The notes: generated by a model not told the origin, from the letters alone. Counted from the stretch's first letter, positions 1 to 9,652 are shown. The stretch: DNA of 64,000 bases from Methylobacterium longum (GCF_022179385.1 NZ_BPQS01000020.1:39410-103409); one strand, 5' to 3'. A program made the numbers and translations.

Positions 1-1
1 C

Positions 2-1675
2 TCAGTGCCGGTCATCGCACTGCTCGTCATGATCGCCAGCGGGCGCGTGCAGGCCCATATCGCGGCCATCATCGCCCTCGGCCTCGCCATGCTGGTCGCC
101 ATCGTGGGCTTCGGCATGCCCACCGATCTCGCCACCCGCGCGGCGCTCCTCGGGGTGGTCACGGGCTTCTTCCCGATCGGCTGGATCATCCTCAACGTGA
201 TCTTCCTCTACCGGCTGACGGTTGAGAAAGGCTGGTTCGCGATCCTGCAGCAATCGGTCGCCGGGATCACGGCCGACCGGCGCCTGCAGCTCCTGCTGGT
301 GGCTTTCGCGTTCGGCGCCTTCTTCGAGGGCGCGGGCGGGTTCGGCACGCCGGTCGCCGTCACCGGCGCGATCCTGATCGGGCTGGGCTTCTCGCCGCTC
401 GCCGCCTCGGGCCTGTCACTGATCGCCAACACCGCCCCCGTCGCCTTCGGCGCGCTGGGCGCCCCGATTCAGGGTCTCGCCTCCGTCACCGGATATCCGC
501 CGGAGATCCTCGGCGCGATGATCGGCCGGCAGCTGCCGCTCTTCTCGCTGATCGTGCCGTTCTGGCTGATCTGGGTCTTCGCCGGCTTCCGCGGCATGAT
601 CCGGGTGTGGCCGCCGATCCTGGTCTGCGGCGCCTCCTTCGCGGTCGCGCAGTTCCTGATCTCGAACTACGTGAACCCCTGGATCGTCGATATCGGCGCC
701 TCGCTCGCCTCGATGCTCGCCCTCGTGCTGTTCCTGAAGGTGTGGCAGCCCAAGGAGATCTGGACGTCGCCGGCTCTGCGCGGCCACGATCCGTCGCTCG
801 CCGTGGCCGGTCCCCGTCCGGTGGCGCTCGGCGCCGGCGTCCCCGGCTCACCCCCGGTCCATACCGGCGCGCGCACCGCCACGCAGGGCGAGATCCTGAT
901 GGCCTGGGTGCCGTGGATCATTCTCTCGATCATCGTGGCGATCTGGGGAACCGGCTGGTTCAAGGGCATCGTGAACCCGCTCTTCACCTGGAAGTACGAG
1001 GTGCCGGGCCTTCACAACGTGATCATGAAGGTGCCGCCGGTGGTGGCGAAGCCCATCCCGGAAGGCGCGGTCTTCCTGTTCACCTACATGTCGTACACCG
1101 GCACGGGGGTGCTGATCGCCGCGATCATCTCCGGCCTGATCATGCGCTTCTCGCCGCTGCGCCTCGTCTCGGCCTATTTCGAGACGATCTGGGCCCTGCG
1201 CTACTCGCTGATCACCATCGCGGCGATGCTCGCGCTCGGCGTCCTCACCCGCTACGCGGGCGTCGACGCCACGCTCGGCCTCGCCTTCGCGGGCACCGGC
1301 ATCCTCTACCCGTTCTTCGGGACGCTGCTCGGCTGGCTCGGCGTGGCGCTTACGGGATCGGACACGGCCTCGAACGTCCTGTTCGGCGGCCTGCAGCGGA
1401 TCACCTCCGAGCAGCTCGGCCTGCCGGGCGTGCTGATGGCGGCTGCGAACTCGTCGGGTGGCGTGATGGGCAAGATGGTCGACGCGCAGTCGATCGTCGT
1501 CGCCTCGACGGCCACCGGCTATTTCGGCCAGGAAGGCAAGATCCTGCGCTTCGTGTTCTGGCACTCGATCGCGCTCGCCTGCCTCGTCGGCCTGTTCGTG
1601 ATGCTGCAGGCCTACGTGCCGTTCTTCCAGCAGATGGTGGTGGACGTGCCCGCCGCGGTGCCGGCCGCGCACTGA
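2..1675 (+). CDS. lldP: L-lactate permease, 5' end cut by the window edge
   Basis: Inner-membrane transporter of the LctP/LldP family, which takes up L-lactate (also D-lactate and glycolate) with protons. About 557 residues are visible, almost entirely hydrophobic segments. Family landmarks include the FFEGAGGFGTPVAV stretch near residue 105, the PVAFGALGAP stretch, and the C-terminal GSDTASNVLFGGLQ and NSSGGVMGKM stretches. The reading frame is open to the left edge, and the first visible residues align with the middle of the first membrane helix. I therefore infer that roughly 25 N-terminal residues lie outside the window; the GTG at position 5 is probably internal. No lactate dehydrogenase gene follows, and the next gene is unrelated. 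Confidence 0.9.
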   Translation, partial: SVPVIALLVMIASGRVQAHIAAIIALGLAMLVAIVGFGMPTDLATRAALLGVVTGFFPIGWIILNVIFLYRLTVEKGWFAILQQSVAGITADRRLQLLLVAFAFGAFFEGAGGFGTPVAVTGAILIGLGFSPLAASGLSLIANTAPVAFGALGAPIQGLASVTGYPPEILGAMIGRQLPLFSLIVPFWLIWVFAGFRGMIRVWPPILVCGASFAVAQFLISNYVNPWIVDIGASLASMLALVLFLKVWQPKEIWTSPALRGHDPSLAVAGPRPVALGAGVPGSPPVHTGARTATQGEILMAWVPWIILSIIVAIWGTGWFKGIVNPLFTWKYEVPGLHNVIMKVPPVVAKPIPEGAVFLFTYMSYTGTGVLIAAIISGLIMRFSPLRLVSAYFETIWALRYSLITIAAMLALGVLTRYAGVDATLGLAFAGTGILYPFFGTLLGWLGVALTGSDTASNVLFGGLQRITSEQLGLPGVLMAAANSSGGVMGKMVDAQSIVVASTATGYFGQEGKILRFVFWHSIALACLVGLFVMLQAYVPFFQQMVVDVPAAVPAAH

Positions 1676-1708
1676 GACGGCCGGCGCTTTGCGCCGCCTC
1701 GATCGTTC

Positions 1709-1740
1709 ACCGGCCGCCTACGGGCGGCCGGTTGCGTTTC
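1709..1740 (+). terminator. Rho-independent-like terminator after lldP
   Basis: A perfect 10-bp stem (ACCGGCCGCC with GGCGGCCGGT) closes a TACG tetraloop about 35 bp after the lldP stop. It is followed by a short T-containing stretch (TGCGTTTC). The stem is strong but the U-tract is poor, so termination is inferred. Confidence 0.55.
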
Positions 1741-1843
1741 GGCGCCGCGACGGCCCGCGCGATCCGTGCTACAGGCCTCGCGCCGGCCGGCCCGCACGGG
1801 GCGGGCGCGAGGATTTGAGCGGATTGGTTCGGGACGGCGCACG

Positions 1844-3181
1844 TTGAAGAAGGCTTTCGTCAAATCCTACGGCTGCCAGATGAACGCCTACGACGCGGCC
1901 CGCATGGCCGACGTGCTCGGCGCTGAAGGCTACGCGGCGACCGACACGGTCGAGGACGCGGACATCGTCGTCCTCAACACCTGCCACATCCGCGAGAAGG
2001 CCGCCGAGAAGGTCTATTCCGAACTCGGGCGCCTGCGCGTCCTCAAGGGCGAGAGGAAAGCACAAGGCCTCGACACGCGTATCGTCGTGGCCGGCTGCGT
2101 CGCGCAGGCCGAGGGCGCCGAGATCCAGGCGCGCCAGCCCGCCGTCGACGTGGTGGTCGGACCCCAGAACTATCACCGCCTGCCGGATCTCCTGGCCCGG
2201 TCCCGCGAGCGCCGCGTGGTCGACACTGAGTTTCCCGTCGAGGACAAATTCGACCACCTGCCCCGGCGGCGGACGCTCGGCGCCTCGGCCTTCCTCACCG
2301 TGCAGGAGGGCTGCGATAAGTTCTGCGCGTTCTGCGTGGTGCCGTATACCCGCGGCGCCGAGGTGTCGCGGCCCGTGGCGGCGGTGCTCGCCGAGGCCGA
2401 GAAACTCGCCGAGGGCGGCGTCCGCGAGATCACGCTCATCGGCCAGAACGTCAATGCCTACCACGGCACCGGCACCGACGGTCCAGTGGCCGGCCTCGCC
2501 GAGCTGGTCCGCGCGGTGGCGCGCATCCCCGGCATCGCCCGGATCCGCTACACGACCAGCCACCCGAACGACTTCGACGACGCGCTGATCCGGGCCCATG
2601 CCGAGATCCCGGCCCTGATGCCGTACCTGCATCTGCCGGTGCAGGCGGGTTCGGACCGGATCCTCGCCGCCATGAACCGCAAGCACACCGGCGACCAGTA
2701 CCGGCGCCTGATCGACCGCGTGCGCGCAGCCCGACCCGATATCGCCCTCTCATCCGATTTTATCGTCGGCTTTCCGGGAGAGACCGACGCGGATTTCGGC
2801 GAGACCCTGCGCCTGGTGCGCGATGTCGGCTTCGAGAGCGCGTTCTCATTCAAGTACAGCCCCCGCCCCGGTACGCCGGCCGCGGACCGCACCGACCAAG
2901 TGCCGGAGTCCGTGATGGCGGCGCGGCTCGCCGAACTCCAGGCGCTCCTCGATAGCCAGCGCTACGCCTATCAGCGGGCGGCCGAGGGGCGGACCTTCGA
3001 CGTGCTGGTGGAGAAGCCCGGGCGGCGTCCGGGCCAGGTCGCGGGCAAGACGCCGCACCTCCTCGCCGTGCAGTTCGACGCGGCGGCTCACCATATCGGC
3101 TCCGTGGTCAGGGTACGCATCACCGAGGCGGGAACGAACAGCCTGTTCGGGCAGCTGGTCTCGGAGGCTGCGGCGGCATGA
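1844..3181 (+). CDS. miaB: tRNA-2-methylthio-N6-dimethylallyladenosine synthase MiaB
   Basis: Radical-SAM methylthiotransferase that adds the 2-methylthio group to i6A37 in tRNAs reading UNN codons. From a TTG start the protein has 445 residues. The N-terminal UPF0004 domain carries three cluster-binding cysteines (C11 in SYGCQMN, C47 in NTCHIREKA, C85 in AGCVAQ). The radical-SAM motif CDKFCAFC supplies C157, C161 and C164, and a TRAM-like RNA-binding domain ends the protein. I chose TTG at 1844 because homology begins exactly there; the frame extends upstream to an ATG at 1766 but without family-like sequence. It opens a block running into phoH, ybeY, corC and lnt, an arrangement conserved across proteobacteria. 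Confidence 0.95.
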   Translation: MKKAFVKSYGCQMNAYDAARMADVLGAEGYAATDTVEDADIVVLNTCHIREKAAEKVYSELGRLRVLKGERKAQGLDTRIVVAGCVAQAEGAEIQARQPAVDVVVGPQNYHRLPDLLARSRERRVVDTEFPVEDKFDHLPRRRTLGASAFLTVQEGCDKFCAFCVVPYTRGAEVSRPVAAVLAEAEKLAEGGVREITLIGQNVNAYHGTGTDGPVAGLAELVRAVARIPGIARIRYTTSHPNDFDDALIRAHAEIPALMPYLHLPVQAGSDRILAAMNRKHTGDQYRRLIDRVRAARPDIALSSDFIVGFPGETDADFGETLRLVRDVGFESAFSFKYSPRPGTPAADRTDQVPESVMAARLAELQALLDSQRYAYQRAAEGRTFDVLVEKPGRRPGQVAGKTPHLLAVQFDAAAHHIGSVVRVRITEAGTNSLFGQLVSEAAAA

Positions 3182-3184
3182 GGC

Positions 3185-4309
3185 ATGTGCGAGGATGACG
3201 GCTTGAGCGCATCGGACGGGGCGGGCGCGCGCGGCGCCCTGCGGGGTCGTGGACCGGCGGCGCGGCCTGCCGGATCGGACGAGGCGGTCGAGGTGCCGCT
3301 GACCTTCGACGACAACCGGCTCGCGAGCCTCGTCTTCGGCCAGTACGACCAGAACGTCGCCCATATCGAGCGGCGCCTGGAGGTCACCGCCACGGCGCTC
3401 GGCAATCATCTCGTCATCAAGGGGCCGCCCGACGCCGTCGAGACGGCGCGGCGGGTCTTCGAGAAGCTCTACGCGCGGGTGCGGACCGGCGGCAGCACCC
3501 TCACGCTCGGTGATGTCGACGGCGCGATACGCGAGGCAACCGCCCAGGCGACGCTGTTTCCGGCCGAGGCGATCGCGGCCGAGGCCGACAAGCCGCATTT
3601 CGAACAGATCGCGACCCGCAAGCGTGGGGCCGTGCGGGCGCGCAATCCCGCGCAGGACGCCTACATCAAGCTGCTGCGCTCCAACGAGCTGGTCTTCGCC
3701 GAGGGGCCCGCCGGAACCGGCAAGACCTGGCTCGCGGTCGGGCACGCGGTGTCGCTGCTCGAGCAGGGCCACGCGGAGCGGCTCATCCTGTCGCGGCCCG
3801 CCGTCGAGGCCGGCGAGCGCCTGGGCTTCCTGCCGGGCGACATGCGCGAGAAGGTCGATCCGTATCTCCGGCCGATCTACGACGCCCTCTACGACTTCAT
3901 GGAAGCGCGGCACGTCGACCGCGGCCTCCAGACCGGCATGATCGAGATCGCGCCGCTGGCGTTCATGCGCGGTCGCACCCTCACCAACGCGGTGGTGCTG
4001 CTCGACGAGGCGCAGAATACCACCTCCATGCAGATGAAGATGTTCCTCACCCGGCTGGGCGAGGGCTCGCGCATGATCATCACCGGCGATCCCAGCCAGA
4101 TCGATCTGCCCCCGGGCCAGAAGTCCGGGCTGGTCGAGGCGGTCAACGTGCTGGACGGGGTCGAGGGCATCGGGCGCGTGCGGTTCAAGGACGTCGACGT
4201 GGTGCGCCACGACCTCGTCCGCCGGATCGTCACCGCCTACGAGCGCGCGGCCCACGGCGACGGCGAGGCCGACCGCAATCCAAACCCCCGGCGGCGGCCT
4301 CCGGCGTGA
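3185..4309 (+). CDS. phoH: PhoH family ATPase (YbeZ)
   Basis: Cytoplasmic P-loop ATPase of the PhoH/YbeZ family, a partner of YbeY in RNA metabolism. Of 374 residues, about 35-110 form the KH-like N-terminal region (FDDNRLASLVFGQYDQNVAHIE). The Walker A GPAGTGKT is at 174-181 and the Walker B VVLLDEAQN at 270-278, followed by the family-typical ITGDPSQIDLP. Start ATG lies 3 bp after the miaB stop; a TTG at 3203 preceded by GAGGATG is an alternative. The stop overlaps the ybeY start (GTGA), indicating translational coupling. Confidence 0.94.
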   Translation: MCEDDGLSASDGAGARGALRGRGPAARPAGSDEAVEVPLTFDDNRLASLVFGQYDQNVAHIERRLEVTATALGNHLVIKGPPDAVETARRVFEKLYARVRTGGSTLTLGDVDGAIREATAQATLFPAEAIAAEADKPHFEQIATRKRGAVRARNPAQDAYIKLLRSNELVFAEGPAGTGKTWLAVGHAVSLLEQGHAERLILSRPAVEAGERLGFLPGDMREKVDPYLRPIYDALYDFMEARHVDRGLQTGMIEIAPLAFMRGRTLTNAVVLLDEAQNTTSMQMKMFLTRLGEGSRMIITGDPSQIDLPPGQKSGLVEAVNVLDGVEGIGRVRFKDVDVVRHDLVRRIVTAYERAAHGDGEADRNPNPRRRPPA

Positions 4310-4791
4310 GTGGGGTCCACGAGATCGACGTCGCCGTCGAGGACGAGCGCTGGGAATCCGCGATCCCCGGCCTCGACGCGCATGTCAGGCGCGCTGTCGA
4401 GGCCGGTCTCGCGGTCGCCCCCGGGAAGCCCGCCGACCCGGTCGAGGTCAGCATCCTGCTGACGGACGATGCCGCCGTGCAGGAACTCAATCGGACGTGG
4501 CGCGGCAAGGACAAGCCCACCAACGTCCTGTCCTTCCCGGCGCCTCCGCAACCGCCGCGGGCCGGCGCGGCCGTTCCGCTCGGCGACGTGGTCCTTGCTT
4601 ACGAGACCCTGGTGCGCGAGAGTGCCGAGCAGTCGAAGCCGCTCCAGAATCACCTCGCGCACCTCCTCGTCCATGGCACCCTGCATTGTCTCGGTCAGGA
4701 CCACGAGATCGGCGAGGCCGAGGCTGACGTCATGGAAGCCCTCGAGGTCGCGGCTCTCGCGACCCTGGGCATCCCGGATCCTTATGCCTGA
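4306..4791 (+). CDS. ybeY: Endoribonuclease YbeY
   Basis: Zinc-dependent RNase required for 16S rRNA 3'-end maturation and late 70S ribosome quality control. The 161-residue protein has the UPF0054 metal motif H-x3-H-x5-H, visible as HGTLHCLGQDH near residue 120, preceded by the usual NVLSFP segment near residue 67. The GTG start overlaps the phoH stop by 4 bp. Its place between phoH and a CBS/CorC gene matches the ybeZ-ybeY-ybeX order of enterobacteria. Confidence 0.95.
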   Translation: MSGVHEIDVAVEDERWESAIPGLDAHVRRAVEAGLAVAPGKPADPVEVSILLTDDAAVQELNRTWRGKDKPTNVLSFPAPPQPPRAGAAVPLGDVVLAYETLVRESAEQSKPLQNHLAHLLVHGTLHCLGQDHEIGEAEADVMEALEVAALATLGIPDPYA

Positions 4792-4827
4792 GCGCGCGAC
4801 GTCCGACCGACCCCAGACCCGAGAGAC

Positions 4828-5961
4828 ATGAGCAACGATCGAAGTCGCGGCGCGGCCCTGGCCGCGCCCAGTTCCACCGAGGGCGAATCCCAGAACCGGG
4901 AGCCCTGGTACGACCGCCTTCTCCAGGCGCTTCACCTCAAGCCGCGCGACTCGCTGCGCGAGGGACTTGAGGAAGCGCTGGCGGAGCCGGATGCCGGCGA
5001 GAGCGGCCTGACCCCGCTCGAGCGCATCATGCTCAAGAACGTCCTCGGCCTGCACAAGGTGCGCGTCGACGACGTCATGATCCCCCGGGCCGACATCGTC
5101 GCCGTCTCGAACGACACGAGCCTCGGCGACCTGCTCAAGCTGTTCCGCACCGCCGGTCATTCCCGGTTGCCGGTCTACGGCGAGACGCTCGACGATCCCC
5201 GCGGCATGGTCCACATCCGCGACCTCGTCGACCACATCGCCGCCAAGGCCGAACCGGCCCGGCGCTCCGCTCCGGCCGTGGCGAAGCCCGTCGACCCGAC
5301 CGTCGACGGCGTGGCGGAGGCCCCGGTCGCGCCGCGCGTGCGCCGGCCGGCGGCCCGCCTGCCGCGAGGTCTGGACCTCGGCAAGGTCGACCTGACCCCG
5401 ACCCTGGCGGCCGCGCGCATCCAGCGTCCGGTCCTGTTCGTGCCACCGTCCATGCCGGCGATCGACCTGCTGGTCCGGATGCAGGCGACGCGGACCCACA
5501 TGGCGCTCGTCATCGACGAGTACGGCGGGACCGACGGCCTGATCTCCATCGAGGACCTGATCGAGGTGGTGGTCGGCGATATCGAGGACGAGCACGACGT
5601 CGCGGAGGATAAGCACGTCCAGCGCGTCGACGGCGAGGACGAGGTCTTCGTGGCCGACGCGCGCACGCCCCTGGCCGAAATATCGGAGGCGACCGGTGTC
5701 GACCTCGCCGCGGCGGTCGGCGAGATGGCCGAGGAGATCGACACGCTGGGCGGCATGATCGTCACGCTGGCCGGGCGCGTCCCCTCGCGGGGCGAACTGA
5801 TCGCCGGCCCCGGAAACCTCGAATTCGAGGTGCTCGACGCCGACCCCCGACGCCTGAAGCGCCTGCGCTTCCACAAGGGTGCGGCGCGAATCGGCACCGT
5901 GGTTCCGCTCGCCCTGCCTCCGCCCTCAAGCAGCCCGACCAGCGAGACGCCGCACCCGTGA
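4828..5961 (+). CDS. CBS/CorC_HlyC domain protein (YbeX-like)
   Basis: Member of the HlyC/CorC family, equivalent by position to YbeX (CorC), often linked to magnesium or cobalt tolerance; the exact biochemistry is unsettled. It has 377 residues and no membrane segments. The first CBS motif (VDDVMIPRADIVAV) is near residue 75 and the second (PSMPAIDLLVRMQATRTHMALVIDEYGG) near 210-240. A C-terminal CorC_HlyC domain runs from about 265 to 355. Between the CBS repeats sits an Ala/Pro/Arg-rich insert (roughly 145-190) that is longer than in typical YbeX. It lies 36 bp after ybeY and 10 bp before lnt, so co-transcription is likely. Confidence 0.88.
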   Translation: MSNDRSRGAALAAPSSTEGESQNREPWYDRLLQALHLKPRDSLREGLEEALAEPDAGESGLTPLERIMLKNVLGLHKVRVDDVMIPRADIVAVSNDTSLGDLLKLFRTAGHSRLPVYGETLDDPRGMVHIRDLVDHIAAKAEPARRSAPAVAKPVDPTVDGVAEAPVAPRVRRPAARLPRGLDLGKVDLTPTLAAARIQRPVLFVPPSMPAIDLLVRMQATRTHMALVIDEYGGTDGLISIEDLIEVVVGDIEDEHDVAEDKHVQRVDGEDEVFVADARTPLAEISEATGVDLAAAVGEMAEEIDTLGGMIVTLAGRVPSRGELIAGPGNLEFEVLDADPRRLKRLRFHKGAARIGTVVPLALPPPSSSPTSETPHP

Positions 5962-5971
5962 CGGTCCCGGC

Positions 5972-7663
5972 GTGATTCGTCTGGTGGACGGCTTCGCCCG
6001 GGCCTCCTCGGCGGCCGGCGCGCCCATGCGCGGCCCCGTGGGCGGTCCCATAGACGATCCGGCCCGCGCCGCAGGGCCGGGCGCCGTCTCGGCGATCCAG
6101 CGCCTGACGGGATGGCGCCGCCTCGGGCTGGCGTGGCTCGCGGGCGCGCTGGGTGCGCTGGCCATGCCGCCTTACGGCATCCTGCCGGCCCTGGCCGTAT
6201 CCCTCGCGATCGCTGTCTGGCTCCAGGATGGCGCCGTCTCCGGACGGACCACGCTCGGGCGCTTCCGACCCTGCTTCCTGCTCGGCTGGGCCTGGGGCTT
6301 CGGCTATCTCACGGCCGGCCTGTGGTGGCTCGGCCAAGCCTTCCTGGTGGAGGCCGACGAATTCCTCTGGGCCCTGCCGCTGGGGGTGATCGGCCTGCCC
6401 TTCGCGCTCGGCCTGTTCTACGGCGCAGGGTTCGGCGCCGCGGGCCTGCTGTGGGGACGAGGTCCCGCGCGCATCGCCGCCCTGGCCTTCGGTCTGGGCG
6501 CCGCCGAGTGGCTGCGCGGCCACGTGTTCACGGGCTTTCCCTGGAACAGCCTCGGCATGGCGCTGGCCCAGAACCTCTGGCTGATGCAGGGGGCCGCGGT
6601 GATCGGCCTCTACGGCCTCACGATCCTCGCGGTGCTGATCTGCGCCGCACCCGCGACGCTCGCCACCGGCTCGCATCCGCGCAGCCGATTCGGTCCGAGT
6701 GCCGCCGCCGCCATCGTGCTCGTCGGCATGGCCCTCTACGGCGCCGGGCGCCTCGGGCCGCCGGATCCGGTGGTGACGGGGGTGCGCCTGCGCCTCGTGC
6801 AGCCGAACCTGCCGCAGGACGCGAAGTTCAGGCCGGAGAACCGGGCCGACATCGTCGACCGCTACATCGAGCTGAGCCAGCGCCCGGTGGAGGCCGGGGA
6901 GCCCCCGCCGACCCATATCGTCTGGCCGGAATCGGCCTTCCCGTTCCTGATCCAGCGCGACCCCGACGCCCTCGCCCGGGTCGCGGCCGGGCTGAAGGCG
7001 GGGCAGCACCTCATCACCGGGGCGGCCCGTGCCGAGGAGCCCCTGCCGGGCGAACGCCTGCGCTACTTCAACGCCGTCATGGTGATCGGGTCCGACGGCG
7101 TGATCTCCGACAGCTACGACAAGGTCCACCTCGTCCCGTTCGGCGAGTACCTGCCCGCGCCCCTCGACGCGGCCCTGCGGGCGCTGGGCCTGCGGCAGTT
7201 CGTGGCGATACCCGGCGGCTTCTCCGCGGGCGCTCTGGCGGCGAAGCGGATACTGACGGTACCCGGTCTGCCGCCGACCGCGGCGACCATCTGCTACGAG
7301 GCGATCTTTCCGGGGGCAATCCTGCCCGCCGGACCGCAGTCCGCCGGGCTGATCCTGAACGTCACCAACGACGCCTGGTTCGGCGACACCCCTGGCCCCC
7401 GCCAGCACCTGGCGCAGGCACGTCTGCGTGCCGTCGAGGAGGGCTTGCCGCTCGTGCGCGACGCCAACACCGGCATCTCCGCGGTGATCGACCCGCACGG
7501 CCGGATCGTCGCACGCACGCCCCTCGATCAGGAGACCTGGCTCGACGCCGACCTGCCGGCTCGGATCATCGGCGGTACGCTCTACGGCCAATTCGGCGAC
7601 GCGGCCTTCGCGCTGATGCTCGCCGCCTGCCTCGGAGGCGCTGTGATGGCGCGACGGCCGTGA
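5972..7663 (+). CDS. lnt: Apolipoprotein N-acyltransferase
   Basis: Inner-membrane enzyme that adds the third acyl chain to the N-terminal cysteine of lipoproteins. An N-terminal block of hydrophobic helices (about residues 45-250) is followed by a periplasmic nitrilase-like domain. The catalytic Glu is visible in WPESAFPF (near residue 320), the Lys in DKVHLVPFGEY (near 383) and the Cys in ICYEAIFPG (near 440). A last hydrophobic helix lies at the C-terminus. GTG at 5972 gives 563 residues; an ATG at 6026 is a reasonable alternative because the first 18 residues are not family-like. The stop overlaps the next gene's GTG. Confidence 0.93.
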   Translation: MIRLVDGFARASSAAGAPMRGPVGGPIDDPARAAGPGAVSAIQRLTGWRRLGLAWLAGALGALAMPPYGILPALAVSLAIAVWLQDGAVSGRTTLGRFRPCFLLGWAWGFGYLTAGLWWLGQAFLVEADEFLWALPLGVIGLPFALGLFYGAGFGAAGLLWGRGPARIAALAFGLGAAEWLRGHVFTGFPWNSLGMALAQNLWLMQGAAVIGLYGLTILAVLICAAPATLATGSHPRSRFGPSAAAAIVLVGMALYGAGRLGPPDPVVTGVRLRLVQPNLPQDAKFRPENRADIVDRYIELSQRPVEAGEPPPTHIVWPESAFPFLIQRDPDALARVAAGLKAGQHLITGAARAEEPLPGERLRYFNAVMVIGSDGVISDSYDKVHLVPFGEYLPAPLDAALRALGLRQFVAIPGGFSAGALAAKRILTVPGLPPTAATICYEAIFPGAILPAGPQSAGLILNVTNDAWFGDTPGPRQHLAQARLRAVEEGLPLVRDANTGISAVIDPHGRIVARTPLDQETWLDADLPARIIGGTLYGQFGDAAFALMLAACLGGAVMARRP

Positions 7664-8880
7664 GCGCGGGTCGTGCAACCCCGAGCCGCCTGCTCCTCGG
7701 GCTCGCGCTGATGCTCGTGGCGTTCAACCTGCGCCCGGCCCTCAGCACGGTCGGCCCCCTGCTGGCGACCATCCGCGACGGCACCGGCCTGGGCGCCGGC
7801 GGAGCCGCGATCCTCACCACGCTGCCGGTCCTGTGCCTCGGCATGGCCTGCGCGTTGGCCGCGCCGCTGATCCGGCGGATCGGACCCGATCTCGCGGTGC
7901 TGGCCGGCTCGACGATCCTGGCGGCAGGCCTGACGCTCCGCGGCTTGGGCGGCCTCGTGCCGCTCTTCGCCGGGACCGCCCTCGCCGCCATCGGCATCGG
8001 CCTCGACAACGTCCTGCTGCCGGCCCTGGTCAAGCGCGACTTCTCCGGCAGCGGCGGCCTGATGACCGGCCTCTACACCATGACCCTCTGCCTCGGCGCC
8101 GCCGCCGGGGCGGGCGCGGCGGTGCCCGTCGAGCACGCCCTCGACGGCGGGTGGCCCTCGGCCCTCGCGATCTGGGCATTGCCGGCTTTGGCCGCGGCCT
8201 TCCTGTGGGTCCCCTTCGCCCGCCGGAAAACGTCGACGGCGGCGCCCTCCGCCGGACGTCTGCTCCGCAGCCCGCTGGCCTGGTGGGTGACGGGCTTCAT
8301 GGGCCTGCAATCGTCGCTCGCCTACATCCTCTTCGGCTGGCTGCCCCTGCTCCTGCAGGGCCGCGGGCTCTCGCCCCTGGATGCCGGGCTGTATGCCTCC
8401 CTGACGACGCTGGTGCAGGCGCCGGGCGCCCTCCTGACTGCCATGCTGGCCGCCCGCAGGCCGGATCAGCGGGCGTGGATCGTCGCCATCCCGGGTTTTA
8501 CCGCGGCGGCCTTCCTCGTCCTCGCCTTCGGGGCTGATGCGCTGCGCATCCCAGCCGCCTGCGCCCTCGGGTTCGGCGTCGGCGGGTGCTTCGGGCTGGG
8601 TCTCACCCTGATCGTGCTGCGTGCCGCCGATGCGGCGAGCGCCGCCGGCCTGTCCGCCATGGCGCAGGGAATCGGCTATACGGGGGCCTGCCTGGGCCCG
8701 CTGATCTTCGGCCTCGCCCATGAGGCGACGGGCGGATGGGGTGTGCCGGGGGCGATGTTCGTCGGCATCGCCACCTCCGCGATCCTGATCGGCCTCGCCG
8801 CCGGCCGGGACCGCAAGGTCAGCGTCGCAGAACCGGAGGCGCGGGGCGAGGTTGCCCGGCCTGTCGCATCGACCCCCTGA
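7660..8880 (+). CDS. MFS transporter, CynX/NimT family
   Basis: 406-residue major facilitator with about 12 hydrophobic segments. The N-terminal FNLRPALSTVGPLL stretch is characteristic of the CynX/NimT group, whose members include the E. coli cyanate porter CynX; the substrate here is unknown. The GTG start overlaps the lnt stop in a GTGA arrangement, so it is probably translated with lnt, although this pairing is not part of the classic ybeZYX-lnt operon. Homology starts within the first 20 residues, which supports the start. Confidence 0.85.
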   Translation: MSAGRATPSRLLLGLALMLVAFNLRPALSTVGPLLATIRDGTGLGAGGAAILTTLPVLCLGMACALAAPLIRRIGPDLAVLAGSTILAAGLTLRGLGGLVPLFAGTALAAIGIGLDNVLLPALVKRDFSGSGGLMTGLYTMTLCLGAAAGAGAAVPVEHALDGGWPSALAIWALPALAAAFLWVPFARRKTSTAAPSAGRLLRSPLAWWVTGFMGLQSSLAYILFGWLPLLLQGRGLSPLDAGLYASLTTLVQAPGALLTAMLAARRPDQRAWIVAIPGFTAAAFLVLAFGADALRIPAACALGFGVGGCFGLGLTLIVLRAADAASAAGLSAMAQGIGYTGACLGPLIFGLAHEATGGWGVPGAMFVGIATSAILIGLAAGRDRKVSVAEPEARGEVARPVASTP

Positions 8881-9090
8881 CCGGGCGCCGGTGCGTCCTC
8901 CGATACTCGGCGGGACAACCGTGGAAAATCGCTCCGGCGAGGGCGGAGCGCCGCTTCATGTGCTTCATCCGTGTCATCCCGCGGCTTAGGCCGGAACGCG
9001 GATACGTCCTCGACGGGTGCCGACCCGCGCGCACCCTTACTCAGAGCAATCGCGCGCGACGGCGGATCGACTCGGCCGCACCGTGCCGGG

Positions 9091-9652
9091 GTGACACGCA
9101 TCGCAGAGATCGAAAGGCCGAGAATCCGCCTGGCCGCGGCCACGCTGCTCGCGGTGACGCTGATTGCGACGGGCGTCGAGGCCCGGGGGGCGGCGTCTAC
9201 AGCGGTATGCGGGGCGGGGCGTGGGGCAGACCGATGGTACTCCTGAGGCCCGCAGGGCCTTTCATCGGGCGCGGCTTCCGGCGCGGCTTCGCGTAGCGGC
9301 CCCCCTATCATCGGCATTCTCGAGCCGGGCGCCAGTGGGGCTGCGGGTTCGGGCTCGGCGGCTTGGGGTTGGGCCTCGGCGGGGTGTTCGGCGACTGCGC
9401 CGACCCCTACGTCTCCGACGACGAGGCGTTCGCCGAAATGCCCGTTCCGGCGCCGGATCGAATCGGTTGGAGCGGCACATCCGCTTTCGGTCGCGGTCTG
9501 CGCCCGCCGGTTCAGGACCTACGATCCGGTCACGCGGACCCATGTCGGCAGGGGCTTCATTCGACGCCCCTGTCCCTGTCCGGGTGGAGCGTTCCCCGCC
9601 GACATGAACGCCGGTTCGGCGCTGGAGCGCGGCCGTCTCGGTCTTGAGCCAT
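9091..9652 (+). pseudogene. Frameshifted remnant of a BA14K-like secreted protein
   Basis: The pieces of one small secreted protein appear in two frames. A GTG at 9091 begins a signal-peptide-like segment (RLAAATLLAVTLIATGVEA). After a G6 run at 9185-9190 the sense continues one base off as GGGVYSGMRGGAWGRP, hits an in-frame TAG at 9294, and resumes with Gly/Leu-rich and acidic stretches. From about 9478 a further shift gives CARRFRTYDPVTRTHVG and RRPCPCP. This resembles the BA14K family tail (C-x-x-R-F-x-S-Y-D-P), and the frame ends at 9652. Two frameshifts plus a stop argue for decay rather than a sequencing slip alone. Confidence 0.5.

Noticed and set aside
4237..7678. Long reverse-strand open frames of 545 and 638 codons
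   Set aside because: They lie antisense to ybeY/corC and to lnt, with Arg/Gly/Asp-rich, low-complexity translations typical of the GC-rich shadow strand, and no family motifs.
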